Source: Tenacibaculum sp. 190524A02b (GTDB taxonomy: Bacteria > Bacteroidota > Bacteroidia > Flavobacteriales > Flavobacteriaceae). From it: a DNA stretch of 64,000 nt. Positions 51,101-57,792 of the stretch are shown here, in pieces. Positions within the stretch are counted from its first letter, which is position 1, and every line of letters starts with the position of its first letter. The notes under the pieces were generated by a model. That model saw only the letters and a program-made list of their open reading frames with translations. It was not told the DNA's origin and made no database searches. A program made the translations under genes and the position numbers. The stretch is from assembly GCF_964036645.1 (NCBI RefSeq), contig NZ_OZ038525.1:1349501-1413500 (forward strand), written 5' to 3'.

Positions 51101-52792
51101 TTTATAAACTATTGCTATTGCCCTAGGAGTTTCTTTTACTTGTTTTTCAAATAAATCAATTAATGTAATATCTTTCGGGTAATCAATGGAAGTTCCATTA
51201 AAATCCACTAATAACTGTTTTTCTTCTTCTTGAGTTAATATAGATAACTTATTAATAGGTTGATTAATATCTCTTATAATTCCTTTTAATAATTCTTGAT
51301 AATGAACGAGAATACGATTAATAGTAGTTTTATTAAATAATGATGTACAGTACTCTAATCCTATAGAAAGAGTTGATTCATTTTCTGAGACATTCATTGT
51401 TAAATCAAACTTAGAAGTGGTAACCTCAAACTCTTTTTCTGAAATTGTAACACCTTCTATCTCTATTTCTGAATTTGAAGGGGTATTTTGCAATACAAAC
51501 ATTACCTGAAATAAAGGATGTATAACAGAATTACGTTTTTTTACAACTCTACTTACAACTTTCTCAAAAGGTGCTAATTGATTATCATAACCTGTTAAAG
51601 TAGTTTCTTTAACTTGATTTAATAATTCTTTAAAAGTGGGATTTCCACTCAAGTCACTACGAAGTGCTAATGTGTTTACAAAGAAGCCAATCATTACTTC
51701 TAACTCTGATTGTGTTCGATTTGCTATTGGGGTACCCACACATATATCTTCCTGTCCTGTATAACGAGATAGTAATACTTTAAACGTTGATAATAAAAGC
51801 ATAAATAAAGTAACTCCTTCTTCCTTACATAAATTTTTCAAAGACAGGCTAAATTCTTCATCCAAGTTTACGGAAATAAAACCTCCATCCATACTTTTTT
51901 TATCAAGGCGTGTATAATCTGTAGGAAATTCTAAAGTACTTACTCCTTCTAGTTTTTTCTCCCAATACAACAGTTGACTATCTAATACCTCACCTTTTAA
52001 ATAGTCACGCTGCCATAGTGCGTAATCTGAATATTGTAAACTTATTTCTGGTAAATTGTATTTTATTCCTAAACTTAAAGAACTATATAGTTCAACAAAC
52101 TCTTTTACAAAAATATGGGAAGACCATCCATCACTAGCAATATGATGAAAAGCACATACTAATACATACTTTTCATCTCCTAAACTATATAAACATGCTC
52201 TTAACTTGTTATCTTTTGATAAATCAAAAGGAGTACTTATATACTTTTGTAACGTAGTTTTTAATCTCTCTTCATTTTCTACATGTTCTTGATCTAATGA
52301 CCACTCCTCTTGGCTTACTATTTCTTGATATGCTATGCCTTCAATAGCTATAAGGTTTGTGCGCAGTACTTCATGGCGTGAAACAATCTTTTTTAACGAT
52401 TGTTCTAATACCTCAATATCCAATGTCCCTTTTATATTAATCACAGTAGGAAGATGATATGTAGTTGTTCCTTCTAATTGATCTATAAACCATAATCGAT
52501 CCTGATTAAAAGATAGCGGTATTTTTTTTATCTTTTTTTTATCAAATGGTTTTATTTTTTCTAATAATTTTACTTTTATATTTTTATCCTTATACTTTTC
52601 TTTCAATTCAACATTTATATTCTCTTTTTGATAACTTTGTATGTAGTCAATAATTATTTCTTTATTTTCTTTTATCTCAGAAAGTATTTCTTGTTTTACT
52701 TTTTTATTTGATTTAACACGTAATGTCCCATCTTTTAAGGTTAATTTTACTCCTTCTTTGTTTAATTTTTGAAAAAAAATTAATAAATCCAT
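42188..52792 (-). CDS. Three-module nonribosomal peptide synthetase with Cys-type thioesterase
   Basis: 3534 residues. Order: TubC-like docking domain (1-52); C1 (85-520, HHIASDG, H216); A1 (540-1035); T1 (S1059); C2 (1140-1580, HHLILDH, H1279); A2 (1590-2110); T2 (S2143); C3 (2225-2660, HHLILDH, H2365); A3 (2680-3195); T3 (S3227, GGNSL); thioesterase (3285-3534). By-eye selectivity codes: A1 D-A-S-T-I-G-A-I-C (from D725; aromatic, Tyr or Phe); A2 D-V-G-E-I-G-S-I-D (from D1792; ornithine code of gramicidin S/tyrocidine); A3 D-F-W-N-I-G-M-V-H (from D2877; threonine). No epimerase is present, so all-L is expected. The thioesterase nucleophile is C3365 in GHCAGA, with D3475/3476 and H3506 (GGHYF). 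Its body resembles external type II thioesterases (FPYLAG, FCSGAA). No MbtH, phosphopantetheinyl transferase or exporter gene is adjacent. Confidence 0.93.
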   Translation of the reverse strand: MDLLIFFQKLNKEGVKLTLKDGTLRVKSNKKVKQEILSEIKENKEIIIDYIQSYQKENINVELKEKYKDKNIKVKLLEKIKPFDKKKIKKIPLSFNQDRLWFIDQLEGTTTYHLPTVINIKGTLDIEVLEQSLKKIVSRHEVLRTNLIAIEGIAYQEIVSQEEWSLDQEHVENEERLKTTLQKYISTPFDLSKDNKLRACLYSLGDEKYVLVCAFHHIASDGWSSHIFVKEFVELYSSLSLGIKYNLPEISLQYSDYALWQRDYLKGEVLDSQLLYWEKKLEGVSTLEFPTDYTRLDKKSMDGGFISVNLDEEFSLSLKNLCKEEGVTLFMLLLSTFKVLLSRYTGQEDICVGTPIANRTQSELEVMIGFFVNTLALRSDLSGNPTFKELLNQVKETTLTGYDNQLAPFEKVVSRVVKKRNSVIHPLFQVMFVLQNTPSNSEIEIEGVTISEKEFEVTTSKFDLTMNVSENESTLSIGLEYCTSLFNKTTINRILVHYQELLKGIIRDINQPINKLSILTQEEEKQLLVDFNGTSIDYPKDITLIDLFEKQVKETPRAIAIVYKTQKLTYKDLDKLSNQLAHYLISNKTIGREDAITVALERSEWLIISLLAILKVGGVYVPIDPNYPEERKKYILKDSGSVFTINDFFINRFKENLDEYSVKKLDIDIEPNNLAYIIYTSGSTGTPKGVMIEHHSIINTILSLIKLYSITPESKCLQFINQSFDASFSEIFTTLLKGASLYIIEEYKKYDALLFKEYIETNSITVVTLPPAFLQLLEVEDLQVSTLITGGEAIPLRLAKAFAKRCNYINAYGPTEASICATAFNENIENLVPIGRPIDNTQIYILNRTNELLPLGVIGELCIGGRGVARGYLNRAELTSEKFIKNPFKKGDRLYKTGDLARWLPDGNIEFLGRKDNQVKIRGYRIELGEIESVLLSLELINQCCVLVKEDTMGNQCLVGYVVVKSVFNKELLKSKLSEVLPDYMIPSLWVVLEEIPLTSNGKLDRKALPEPDAFKLSTKEYISPRNNKESQISAIWKELLNIEKIGVYDDFFELGGHSLLVVQLISRLQKEGYHIEVKDIFENPTIAAIGEKISKGILGYQVPVNGIKENVKEIVPSMVPLLNFEQEDINKIVSEIEGGTSNIQDIYPLSPLQEGIYFHYLMSNEEEGDPYVLSNLLSFSSKEKRASFIEALQFVVNRHDVLRTCVLGENLPRAVQVVLKEATLLIEELQVDVSKDILSELLEASSNQWIDITKAPLLTLKSADDKVNGNYYLIINQHHLILDHVGLEKIIFEIEMYVSGKGDTLTTPVLYRDFIGHTLFQQSMNDSESYFKELLRNVDSPSYPFGLSDIKGDGSNIKELNITLSKGLSKELREFSSALGISPAVLFHAAYGVVIGRCSNTGYALFGSLFSGRLQGSLGAADSLGLFINTLPFFISLQYSVSEYITEVKKNLEGLLSYEQTPLANIQSWSNFSNDVPLFSALLNYRHSQTPKEENNSNLTDLGVSIIRSYERTNYPFSIDVDDYGVDFGLTAQIDDSINGNRILVYMQEVLESLLKALKSDDSTAVSDLNMLPEIEVHQLLNTFNDTEMKYPLNTTIVDLFEAQAVKNPENKAVVYNNNSITYKELNERANRLANYINNVYPTSSLVGICMSKGIDMIVSVLGVFKSGRAYIPIDINSPSDRIDYIIKDAELELIITTSIDEELLMPFEHIQKLILDDEEEAIGKELANKLDIDTTVEDVAYVIYTSGTTGKPKGVLVKHLGLLNVTLSWQELFELDETTRLLQIANYAFDVFVGDLCKSLLSGGQMIICPNDVRLDLAGLYELINHYQITIFETTPSLGVPLMDYVYENKLDISPLKQIILGSDVFHVHDFKRLHKRFGKEIRIINSYGVTEATIDSSYYEAEDLASLPYLSQVPIGKPLGNMSFYILDDSKKLVPQGVSGELYIGGLGLAKSYLNKEELTKEKFVSNPFIKNTLLYSTGDLARWLPDGNIDFIGRKDSQVKVRGYRIELGEVENALSALIGIKKSCVLVKKDSIGINHLIGYVVLKNNVDKSEIERGLKSVLPEYMVPTIWVELEEIPLTANGKVDKKSLLKEEVSLLSSSSYVSPRNEIEEKLVVIWQELLGVNIVGVYDNFFELGGHSLLVVKLISQMQKIGLNISVRDFFKTPTIAATVEKISTITSVYKVPVNRITKDVEHITPEMLPLLEFNQEDIDKVISNVGEDVSNIQDIYPLSPLQEGMFFHYLMNNQEKGDPYVSTSLLSFKDKEKRTNFIKALQFVVNRHDVLRTCFINEGLPQAVQVVLREVTLIVENLKIDASQDILSELKLLIAPGNQWMDVSKAPLLELKSVDDPNNNTYYLIFNQHHLILDHVGLEKITSEVELYLLGQESSLSKPVLYRDFIGYTLHQESINNSELYFKKLLGELDTPTYPFGLSNTKGNGSSIKESSFILSEALSKEIRDTCVRFGMSPAVLFHAAYGIVVGRCSNMDYAIFGTVFLGRLQGSLGVEDSLGLLINTLPFFIELKENVFEYIAKVKDSLRALLPYEQTPLSNIQKWSGISNDMPLFSALLNYRHSSQLEESNTVDLGFTMIESYERTNYLFTLNIDDLGESFLLTSQVDSSINASSINLYMQEVLIQLLEGLKLEEEILVSNIKILPKEEEEKLLEISKNLESTNYPQNKTIVDIFDEVVRKNPKGIAIVYEKEVLNYEELDQRSNQLAYYLRKLGVQPDTLVGICLEPSLDMIIGILGILKSGGAYVPIDPSYPQDRIDYTLNDAGINIVVTSKFGQEVIKNKTETVVIDLDNQRDIISTFPKEKISKVINPNNLAYVIYTSGSTGKPKGVLIEHTNVVRLFKNEFCLFNFSSDDVWTLFHSFCFDFSVWEMYGALLFGGRLIIVPKSVTKDAISFTNLLVEQGVTILNQTPNSFYVLQEEFLSRKIETISLRNIIFGGEALNPTYLREWKQNYPSCKLINMYGITETTVHVTYKEIKVEDIISSRNTIGVAIPTLSCYLLDENLNIVPQGVIGEIFVGGAGVSRGYLNREELTSDKFIVNPFDNKSANKLYRSGDLGRWLPDGTIEYIGRKDNQVKIRGYRIELGEIERALLSIDNITQCIVLAKKDRAENNNLIGYVVVEGIFNKEKIQLKLKEYLPDYMIPTLWVELKTMPLTSNGKLDKNALPEIESSRLSTRYFVAPRNEIELELTAIWKELLDIEEIGINDNFFELGGNSLSIMRLKAKIIKSFNKSIDAHFLYNNPTINQISSALIQETEQSTSIELLSKLSTHRSNVIEIAIIGFPYLAGDSTVYKTLAKEITEQYNNIAFYALNLPRDVEEYQKITDESFDGLTENILLEIDEKIKCPIVIWGHCAGANFASYIAKSIESRRNDLLAFCSGAALPIHLYNNVTNSFNPTEFEIKEILSKAGLKELNQNFQEEDWNWIVENYTYDLKISELSAFQYEKKYKNEPINSITYVIVSEDDPVTKNHHEELGVYLSKFDDVVYIKIESGGHYFIQTRAAEVVNIINKVLELMVVAEALN

Positions 52793-53346
52793 ATTTTTTA
52801 TAATTTATGTATCAGCCTCATAGACCAAAAACGAACGTTTTATAATTGGTATAAAACAACATTACTTGCCTATGTAAGCTTCAAAATTTCTTGAATAAGA
52901 TTACTTTTCCCTAAAAATCTAAATGACTTCTAGAGATTAATCATATTAATAAAATGTAGTTTTTTAACTCGAAAAGTTATTATACTTATGTATTCTTATA
53001 AGTATATGATGATCTAATTTTCAGAAAAATTAGATCTATTTATTCAAACATCCGCTTTTTAGTTTTTTTATGAAGTTTTTTTAAATGTCCATTATAAATT
53101 TGCTGATGTTTTAAATGAAATTTCTCTTTTATTTTCATTTTAGGTGTTTGTTTGGTTAGAGCCAAAGATTAAAATCTTTGTAATATATAGTAACGGTGAA
53201 TATACGTCTAAATCTGATCAAAGAACCCTATTAAAAGCTAATATATTGTTAATAAATTATTATATTAAAAGATATATTTTAAACAAAAAACTACCTTACA
53301 TTTCACTGTAAAGTAGTTTCTATTTTTATTGAATAATCTTTTACTT
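52793..53346. other. Long gene-free region upstream of the NRPS
   Basis: 554 bases of AT-rich DNA without a convincing gene. It must hold the NRPS promoter, but no exact TAnnTTTG was found on the minus strand. An 18-base palindrome, CAAAGATT-AA-AATCTTTG, lies at 53163-53180, and the terminator of the next gene is at 53288-53319. Confidence 0.6.
53288..53319 (-). terminator. Terminator of the 192-residue lipoprotein gene
   Basis: The minus-strand arms AAACTACTTTACA and TGTAAGGTAGTTT pair with one G-U; the same pair is a mismatch on the plus strand, which fixes the orientation. TTTTG follows. It lies 28 bases past the stop codon. Confidence 0.8.
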
Positions 53347-53925
53347 TTACAACCCAATATCTTCATAATTCCACGAATCAATTTTATTCTTTTTTTCAGT
53401 TTGATAGTAAACTCCAAATTCGTTTCCAATTACCCAATCCGTATCAGGGACATTGAATTCTCCTTTAAAAAAGAGTCTATTTGAACGAATTCCATCATAT
53501 TCAATATTCATTAAAACAGCCAATTTATAGAATTCCGAATTTAAACTATCCTTGAAAGCTTTTTTAGTTAATTTTTTGTTTAGAATTGTATCATTACGTT
53601 TTGTCAATATTATTTCTGTTGCATAATCATGATAAATCCCTTTATAATTCTCATTAACATTTACTATTGAACTGTCATTTAAGGAATATGTTATCAATGC
53701 TAGTTTATGTATATCATTTTCTATTTTTATTTCTTGATTTTTTCGTATCGTATCAAAGTCTGTTTGCCAATAGGAAACAATTGTGTCTACTTTTTTAGGA
53801 GTAGCTTTCTGTTTTACTTTTAAATCTGTTCTTGATTTAAATTTAGTTTCAGTTTTTTCTCCCTTTTTTCTATTGCAATTGAATAAAATTGAAAATACTA
53901 TTATTAAAATTAAAAATTGCTTCAT
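53347..53925 (-). CDS. Hypothetical lipoprotein
   Basis: 192 residues. A lipoprotein signal (LIIVFSILFNCNRKKGEK, Cys 17) is followed by a Lys-rich linker and a mixed alpha/beta body with no recognised motif. It is the first of a run of same-strand orphan genes. The function is unknown. Confidence 0.7.
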   Translation of the reverse strand: MKQFLILIIVFSILFNCNRKKGEKTETKFKSRTDLKVKQKATPKKVDTIVSYWQTDFDTIRKNQEIKIENDIHKLALITYSLNDSSIVNVNENYKGIYHDYATEIILTKRNDTILNKKLTKKAFKDSLNSEFYKLAVLMNIEYDGIRSNRLFFKGEFNVPDTDWVIGNEFGVYYQTEKKNKIDSWNYEDIGL

Positions 53926-54005
53926 TGTTCAATGGTTTGCTAATTAGTTTAATTAGCATATATTAGGTTTTATAGGTTACAAATCTATCTTTTTATTTTA
54001 ATACT

Positions 54006-54677
54006 TTAATTTAGATCTAAATTAGCATTGTTATATATTCTATTATAGTTTTTTTCTACCCAGTTAATATATTGAGTAGAAACATCCTTAATATAATCAT
54101 CCTCCGATTCAGTAAACTCTTTTGCTACTGGTAAAACCTTTATATGAATACTTTCTAAATCAATTGATTGTTGTTTATCTCCAAATGTTGATTGTGTATT
54201 AGAAATAATTTCACCCATTGCATGAAACCTTAAATTGTCATTTTTAGATTTAATTCCATCTAATAAAACTTGAATTCTATCTTTAGTACGCTGAGTAAAA
54301 TTACCTCTCCCAATCGCAAGTATTATCTTAATTTTGTTACTTTCTGTTGAAGAATAATACTCCTTTATTAATTTAGCTAATGCTTTATCCCCAATAATAC
54401 TTAATGCCCAAATAGTTCTGTCTACCACTGGGGGAAAATCGTCAAATAATGATTCATAAATGGTATTAATAACAACTTCGTTGGTATTTTCAAGAAACTT
54501 AGAAAATTTATCAATCAAATGATATATGGCAAAAAAGCGATTACAATACTTACTGTCTTTTAATAGCTCAATTAGAATATTAAAGATTTCTAACTCTGGT
54601 GTTACATTAGATACAGCTTCTTCTTTGGCTTTATTTGAACCTTTTCTTAAAATTTCTTTAAACTCATCTGCTGTCAT
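54006..54677 (-). CDS. HEAT-repeat-like helical protein
   Basis: 223 residues of paired helices in HEAT/armadillo style: LIELLKDSKYCNRFFAIYHLI, PPVVDRTIWALSIIGDKALAKLI, NLRFHAMGEIISNT. No signal peptide, so probably cytoplasmic. Such small HEAT proteins in orphan-rich islands are sometimes immunity or scaffold proteins, but nothing here proves it. Confidence 0.7.
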   Translation of the reverse strand: MTADEFKEILRKGSNKAKEEAVSNVTPELEIFNILIELLKDSKYCNRFFAIYHLIDKFSKFLENTNEVVINTIYESLFDDFPPVVDRTIWALSIIGDKALAKLIKEYYSSTESNKIKIILAIGRGNFTQRTKDRIQVLLDGIKSKNDNLRFHAMGEIISNTQSTFGDKQQSIDLESIHIKVLPVAKEFTESEDDYIKDVSTQYINWVEKNYNRIYNNANLDLN

Positions 54678-54741
54678 TCTTTTTAAGTACCTATATTATT
54701 AAAAGATATTGTAATTTAAGTTCGAATTTAAATAGCATTTA

Positions 54742-55296
54742 TTAATCAACATACCCATTATATTCAATTAACTTTAAAATTCCAGATTTATCAAATATTA
54801 AACTAAACACTGAAGTTTGTTCTAAATTACCTATTTTTAATGTATCCGTTTGTATTCCTTTTGCTAGTGACTTTTCTATAACATATCCTTTTGTTCCAAC
54901 TATGATAAAGTTATTCAATTCAAAGTCTGAATCTCTAATTTTAGCCTTAGTCACCCATTTTTTACTATGTCCTTGATAAGTAATTATTTCACTATTTTTA
55001 AATTTACTCGTCACTATCGTATCTATAAGATTGTCTATATGTCTATTTTTAATAGGTTCTTTTACTATCTTAAATTTGGACTTATGTAGAATCTTTTCCA
55101 TATTAGAATATAACACTAATGTTAAACTATCATTTACCAAATAAGAATTGTAAACTGAATCTTGTTTAACTTCAAAGTCATATTTTTCTATTTTCACAGC
55201 CTCTTTATCTACTTTACTAATTTTTTTTGAGTCTATTTTTTTACAAGAATTTAAAGCTATAACTATTATTAATAATATTAAATCATATTTACTCAT
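54742..55296 (-). CDS. Hypothetical lipoprotein with a truncated paralogue nearby
   Basis: 184 residues. Signal MSKYDLILLIIVIALNSCKK with lipobox LNSC (Cys 18). The mature part is charged, with no known domain. The first 17 codons and upstream bases are closely matched by a broken copy at 56032-56130, so this gene belongs to a duplicated family inside the island. Confidence 0.72.
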   Translation of the reverse strand: MSKYDLILLIIVIALNSCKKIDSKKISKVDKEAVKIEKYDFEVKQDSVYNSYLVNDSLTLVLYSNMEKILHKSKFKIVKEPIKNRHIDNLIDTIVTSKFKNSEIITYQGHSKKWVTKAKIRDSDFELNNFIIVGTKGYVIEKSLAKGIQTDTLKIGNLEQTSVFSLIFDKSGILKLIEYNGYVD

Positions 55297-55387
55297 AATC
55301 TTTATGAATCTATCTTTTACAGATTATAAATTTATTATTCTCTTTTAATATACTAAGTATTCTCTGTGTTAAATCTTAGCAAGTTGA

Positions 55388-55870
55388 TTAATCTCTTTCA
55401 TTAAGGTATTCCATAACTTTTTTTTCAAATGTTTTGAATGACTTAAATGGAAAGTCTGAATTTCGATTTTTATTATAATTTTTATCTTTTAAAAGTTCAG
55501 ATATTTTTTTGAATTCATAATAAAACATAGTTACTAATAGTTTTTTAGAAATTGAAAATTGAAGACTTTCTTCATAATCATCAATATTGTCTCCAATGTC
55601 TGTTGTGAACTGTTCTACAATAAATTTTACAAAATTTTTATTAGTCGGTATTTCTTTTAATTTTATTCTTTCACCTCCTGGTTCTCCATACCATTTAAAC
55701 TCGGATTTTTTTTGTCCGTTCATCATTCGAACTAAACAATTTATACATTCTTCTATTGGATCCTCAAGGAAAATGTGAGTTATAGATATTTCATAATTAT
55801 TGTCATTTGTATTGATCCAACAAGTACTCCATCCGTGTTCGGCTAAGTAATATGATATATTAATGTCCAT
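55388..55870 (-). CDS. Hypothetical cytoplasmic protein
   Basis: 160 residues with no signal peptide: YYLAEHGWSTCWINTNDN, FKWYGEPGGERIKLKE and a helical C-terminal half. No family recognised. The small size, lone gene and repeat-type promoter region immediately upstream fit an immunity-type or cassette gene, but this is a guess. Confidence 0.65.
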   Translation of the reverse strand: MDINISYYLAEHGWSTCWINTNDNNYEISITHIFLEDPIEECINCLVRMMNGQKKSEFKWYGEPGGERIKLKEIPTNKNFVKFIVEQFTTDIGDNIDDYEESLQFSISKKLLVTMFYYEFKKISELLKDKNYNKNRNSDFPFKSFKTFEKKVMEYLNERD

Positions 55871-55879
55871 CCTGTTTTT

Positions 55880-55924
55880 TTATAAACTTTTCCACAAGTA
55901 CTTAAAACTGTTTATCTTTTTCAT
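55880..55924 (-). other. Possible 14-residue leader ORF in repeat copy A
   Basis: ATG-started reading frame MKKINSFKYLWKSL ending 9 bases before the 160-residue gene. Copy B of the repeat has the same MKKINSF start but a stop after 7 residues (56610-56633). It is either a leader peptide or the relic of a gene once attached to this promoter. Confidence 0.3.
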
Positions 55925-56035
55925 TATTAATGCTCGCTCCTAAATATATTTATCTAAAATAAATAGAAACTTACTTGTTGATGCTACTAGTAAATACTAG
56001 CAGGAGCCATTACGCACACATACTAGGAATATCAA
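55887..56035 (-). repeat. Dispersed upstream repeat, copy A
   Basis: About 150 bases, strongly similar to copy B (56573-56744) and more loosely to copy C (61372-61525). In gene orientation it has an imperfect palindrome (TACTAGTA region, arms around GCTAC-TAGTA-AA-TACTA), an AT-rich TATATTTA box, and an AATGAAAAAGATAAACAG stretch ending near the gene. It lies directly upstream of the 160-residue gene. Confidence 0.8.
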
Positions 56036-56088
56036 GGGGAATTCAAAGCTATAATTATTACTAATAGTATTAAATGATATTTCCTCAT
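56032..56088 (-). pseudogene. Truncated 5' end of a lipoprotein gene
   Basis: Reads M-R-K-Y-H-L-I-L-L-V-I-I-I-A-L-N-S-P then TGA. It matches the first 17 residues of the lipoprotein at 54742-55296 but stops just before the lipobox cysteine, exactly where repeat copy A begins. The 40 bases upstream also match that gene's upstream DNA. It is a recombination remnant. Confidence 0.75.
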
Positions 56089-56190
56089 AATCTTTACGAG
56101 TCTATCTTTTACAGGTTACAAACCTCTAATTTATTTAATATGTTCAGTCAGATTACAATCTGTTAAATATAAGTGAACTAATAAATCGTT

Positions 56191-56553
56191 TTATTTTATA
56201 ATTTTCCAACTCTCTGGTAAATATTTATATAAACCATTATCATAAGCATTCCAATATAATAAATCATCCATATACCAAAAGACTACTATTTTTTCACCTA
56301 TTTTAAAAGGTTTACTCGAATTATCTGCAAATCTTAGTTTAACAACAATATACTCTCCTTTTTCTGTTTCTATTTTAACATAAGGATAGTTCAAAAGAGT
56401 ATAATCATTTCTCATTGATCCTTTTTCTTTTCTATATTCAACAACTTCAGCATAAATTTTCTTTGAATTATTTCTCAATTTAATATGTTCTATTTTTGAA
56501 TTTGTCAAAAACAATAAAAAAATAATCAATATTATTAAGGTACTCCAAATCAT
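56191..56553 (-). CDS. DUF3592-like membrane-anchored small protein
   Basis: 120 residues. One N-terminal membrane helix (MIWSTLIILIIFLLFL) followed by a beta-rich domain: IYAEVVEYRKEKG, YPYVKIETEKGEYIVV, FKIGEKIVVFWYMDD. This layout fits DUF3592. The function is unknown. It has repeat copy B 20 bases upstream. Confidence 0.7.
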   Translation of the reverse strand: MIWSTLIILIIFLLFLTNSKIEHIKLRNNSKKIYAEVVEYRKEKGSMRNDYTLLNYPYVKIETEKGEYIVVKLRFADNSSKPFKIGEKIVVFWYMDDLLYWNAYDNGLYKYLPESWKIIK

Positions 56554-56572
56554 GATAGATAATACATTACAT

Positions 56573-56744
56573 TAATACGCTCCTAAAATAAAACGATTTT
56601 TCTCAAGTACTAAAAACTGTTTATCTTTTTCATTATTAATATTCGCTACTAAATATATTTATCCTAAGTAAACAGAAATTTACTTATTAACGCTACTAGT
56701 AAATACTAACAGTAGCCATTACGCATACCTACTAGGGATATCAA
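56573..56744 (-). repeat. Dispersed upstream repeat, copy B
   Basis: About 170 bases, closest to copy A; it also shares with copy C an extra 20-base segment next to the gene (AAATCGTTTTATTTTA). It lies upstream of the DUF3592-like gene and carries the same TATATTTA box and MKKINSF mini-ORF (56610-56633). The hairpin GCTAC-TAGTA-AA-TACTA-(aca)-GTAGC is most complete here, with a 3-base bulge. Confidence 0.8.
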
Positions 56745-56805
56745 AGGTAAAAACACTAAATTTTCGAGTAAACATATAGCCTATTTTTTTAGTTTTATCG
56801 CCTGT

Positions 56806-57333
56806 TTACTTTTTTAATATCGTTCTATTTTTTAGTCCAATAATTAAAAATTCAATTATAATCAACCATATTATAAAAGTACCTAATACTAAGTACTCTC
56901 TTTTAAGAAATTTCAAAAACACCAAAATTCCGAAAACATAGTTTATAATAACCCAAATTAACTTCAAATAATCTAGACGCTTCTTTATTGTTTTTTCTAA
57001 AAAGCTCAAAATATATAAAATCATTATTACAACTAAACCAGTTACAATTATATGGTTTGCATATATAGTCCAATGCATAATTTTAAATAGAGCCCCTATT
57101 ATCACTAAAGAAAAAACTCCTTGCGAGATTTTAAAATACTTAGTTTTTATAAAAGTCCCATTTGACAATAACATAATAATCCCTAAAAAAGTCCCGATTC
57201 TAATTCCATAATCAAACATATTCCATCCTAAATTAATCATTTCTTCTTCAGAAGACATATTAGTCATTATAACTCCAATAAAACTAGATAAGACTCCAAG
57301 ACTTATACTTATTAAAAACTGACGATTATTCAT
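56806..57333 (-). CDS. Multi-pass membrane protein, GldL-like motif
   Basis: 175 residues with about six membrane helices. The segment GALFKIMHWTIYANHIIVTGL resembles the LFKIMHWPGA-type motif of GldL and related Bacteroidota membrane proteins. It is too short and the context wrong for true GldL. The function is unknown. Confidence 0.65.
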   Translation of the reverse strand: MNNRQFLISISLGVLSSFIGVIMTNMSSEEEMINLGWNMFDYGIRIGTFLGIIMLLSNGTFIKTKYFKISQGVFSLVIIGALFKIMHWTIYANHIIVTGLVVIMILYILSFLEKTIKKRLDYLKLIWVIINYVFGILVFLKFLKREYLVLGTFIIWLIIIEFLIIGLKNRTILKK

Positions 57334-57373
57334 TTAGCTTATTTTTTTGTAGATTACCTCTTTTATATTCCTA

Positions 57374-57505
57374 CTATTCTAGCTCCTTTTCAAATTCTTC
57401 ATAATAACAATTATAACAGCTCCAAATTGTCAAATCTGATATTTCATTATCTATTCTCCAAGTATATGAGTTCTCTTTACATTTTGGACATACTTGTGTT
57501 GCCAT
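57374..57505 (-). CDS. Tiny zinc-ribbon protein (43 aa)
   Basis: A 43-residue reading frame too short for routine gene finding: MATQVCPKCKENSYTWRI, then CYNCYYEEFEKELE. The two CxxC pairs form a zinc-ribbon knuckle. Its ATG shares one base with the stop codon of the preceding gene (TAATG), so it should be translated by re-initiation. It looks like an accessory of that 95-residue protein. Confidence 0.65.
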   Translation of the reverse strand: MATQVCPKCKENSYTWRIDNEISDLTIWSCYNCYYEEFEKELE

Positions 57506-57792
57506 TATTCAAAAACTTTATTTGTTGAACTCCACCATTGCATTATTTCTGTTGCTATTTCTTCTGCTTCAAACTCATCTTTATAGAAACCATAAGTAGT
57601 AGATAATTCACTTTCCAAAACACGTTTTATTTTATTAAAAGTAGCATCTTTATATAAATGGCTTAAAATTTGAAAGTTTAGGCTATCTAATTCATTTTTT
57701 GGCGCTTCTGGAATCAAATTCCATGAGTTCAATAGTATTCTTAATTCTGAAAACTTATTGTTGAAATCTTTATTTATCTCTTCTTTTTTCAT
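57505..57792 (-). CDS. Small helical protein (DUF1871-like?)
   Basis: 95 residues, no signal: FSELRILLNSWNLIPEAPKNELDSLNFQILSHLY and a C-terminal EEIATEIMQWW. The helical pattern loosely recalls DUF1871-type small proteins, which are sometimes found beside toxins. Low certainty. It is coupled by a one-base overlap to the zinc-ribbon gene. Confidence 0.6.
   Translation of the reverse strand: MKKEEINKDFNNKFSELRILLNSWNLIPEAPKNELDSLNFQILSHLYKDATFNKIKRVLESELSTTYGFYKDEFEAEEIATEIMQWWSSTNKVFE

Larger units (their letters stand above)
55871..56190 (-). other. Gene-free stretch holding repeat copy A and a lipoprotein relic
   Basis: 320 bases with no intact gene. From low to high coordinate it holds repeat copy A (55887-56035), then a truncated lipoprotein gene start (56032-56088) with its own former upstream region (56089 to about 56165). 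See the separate entries. Confidence 0.7.

Noticed and set aside
30353..52792. Adenylation enzyme at 30 kb and NRPS as one biosynthetic cluster
   Set aside because: They are separated by housekeeping genes (rny, zapA, 6S) and lie on opposite strands; the enzyme has no carrier domain or docking tail.
55876..56760. CRISPR array
   Set aside because: Only three long diverged repeats at irregular spacing; no cas genes.
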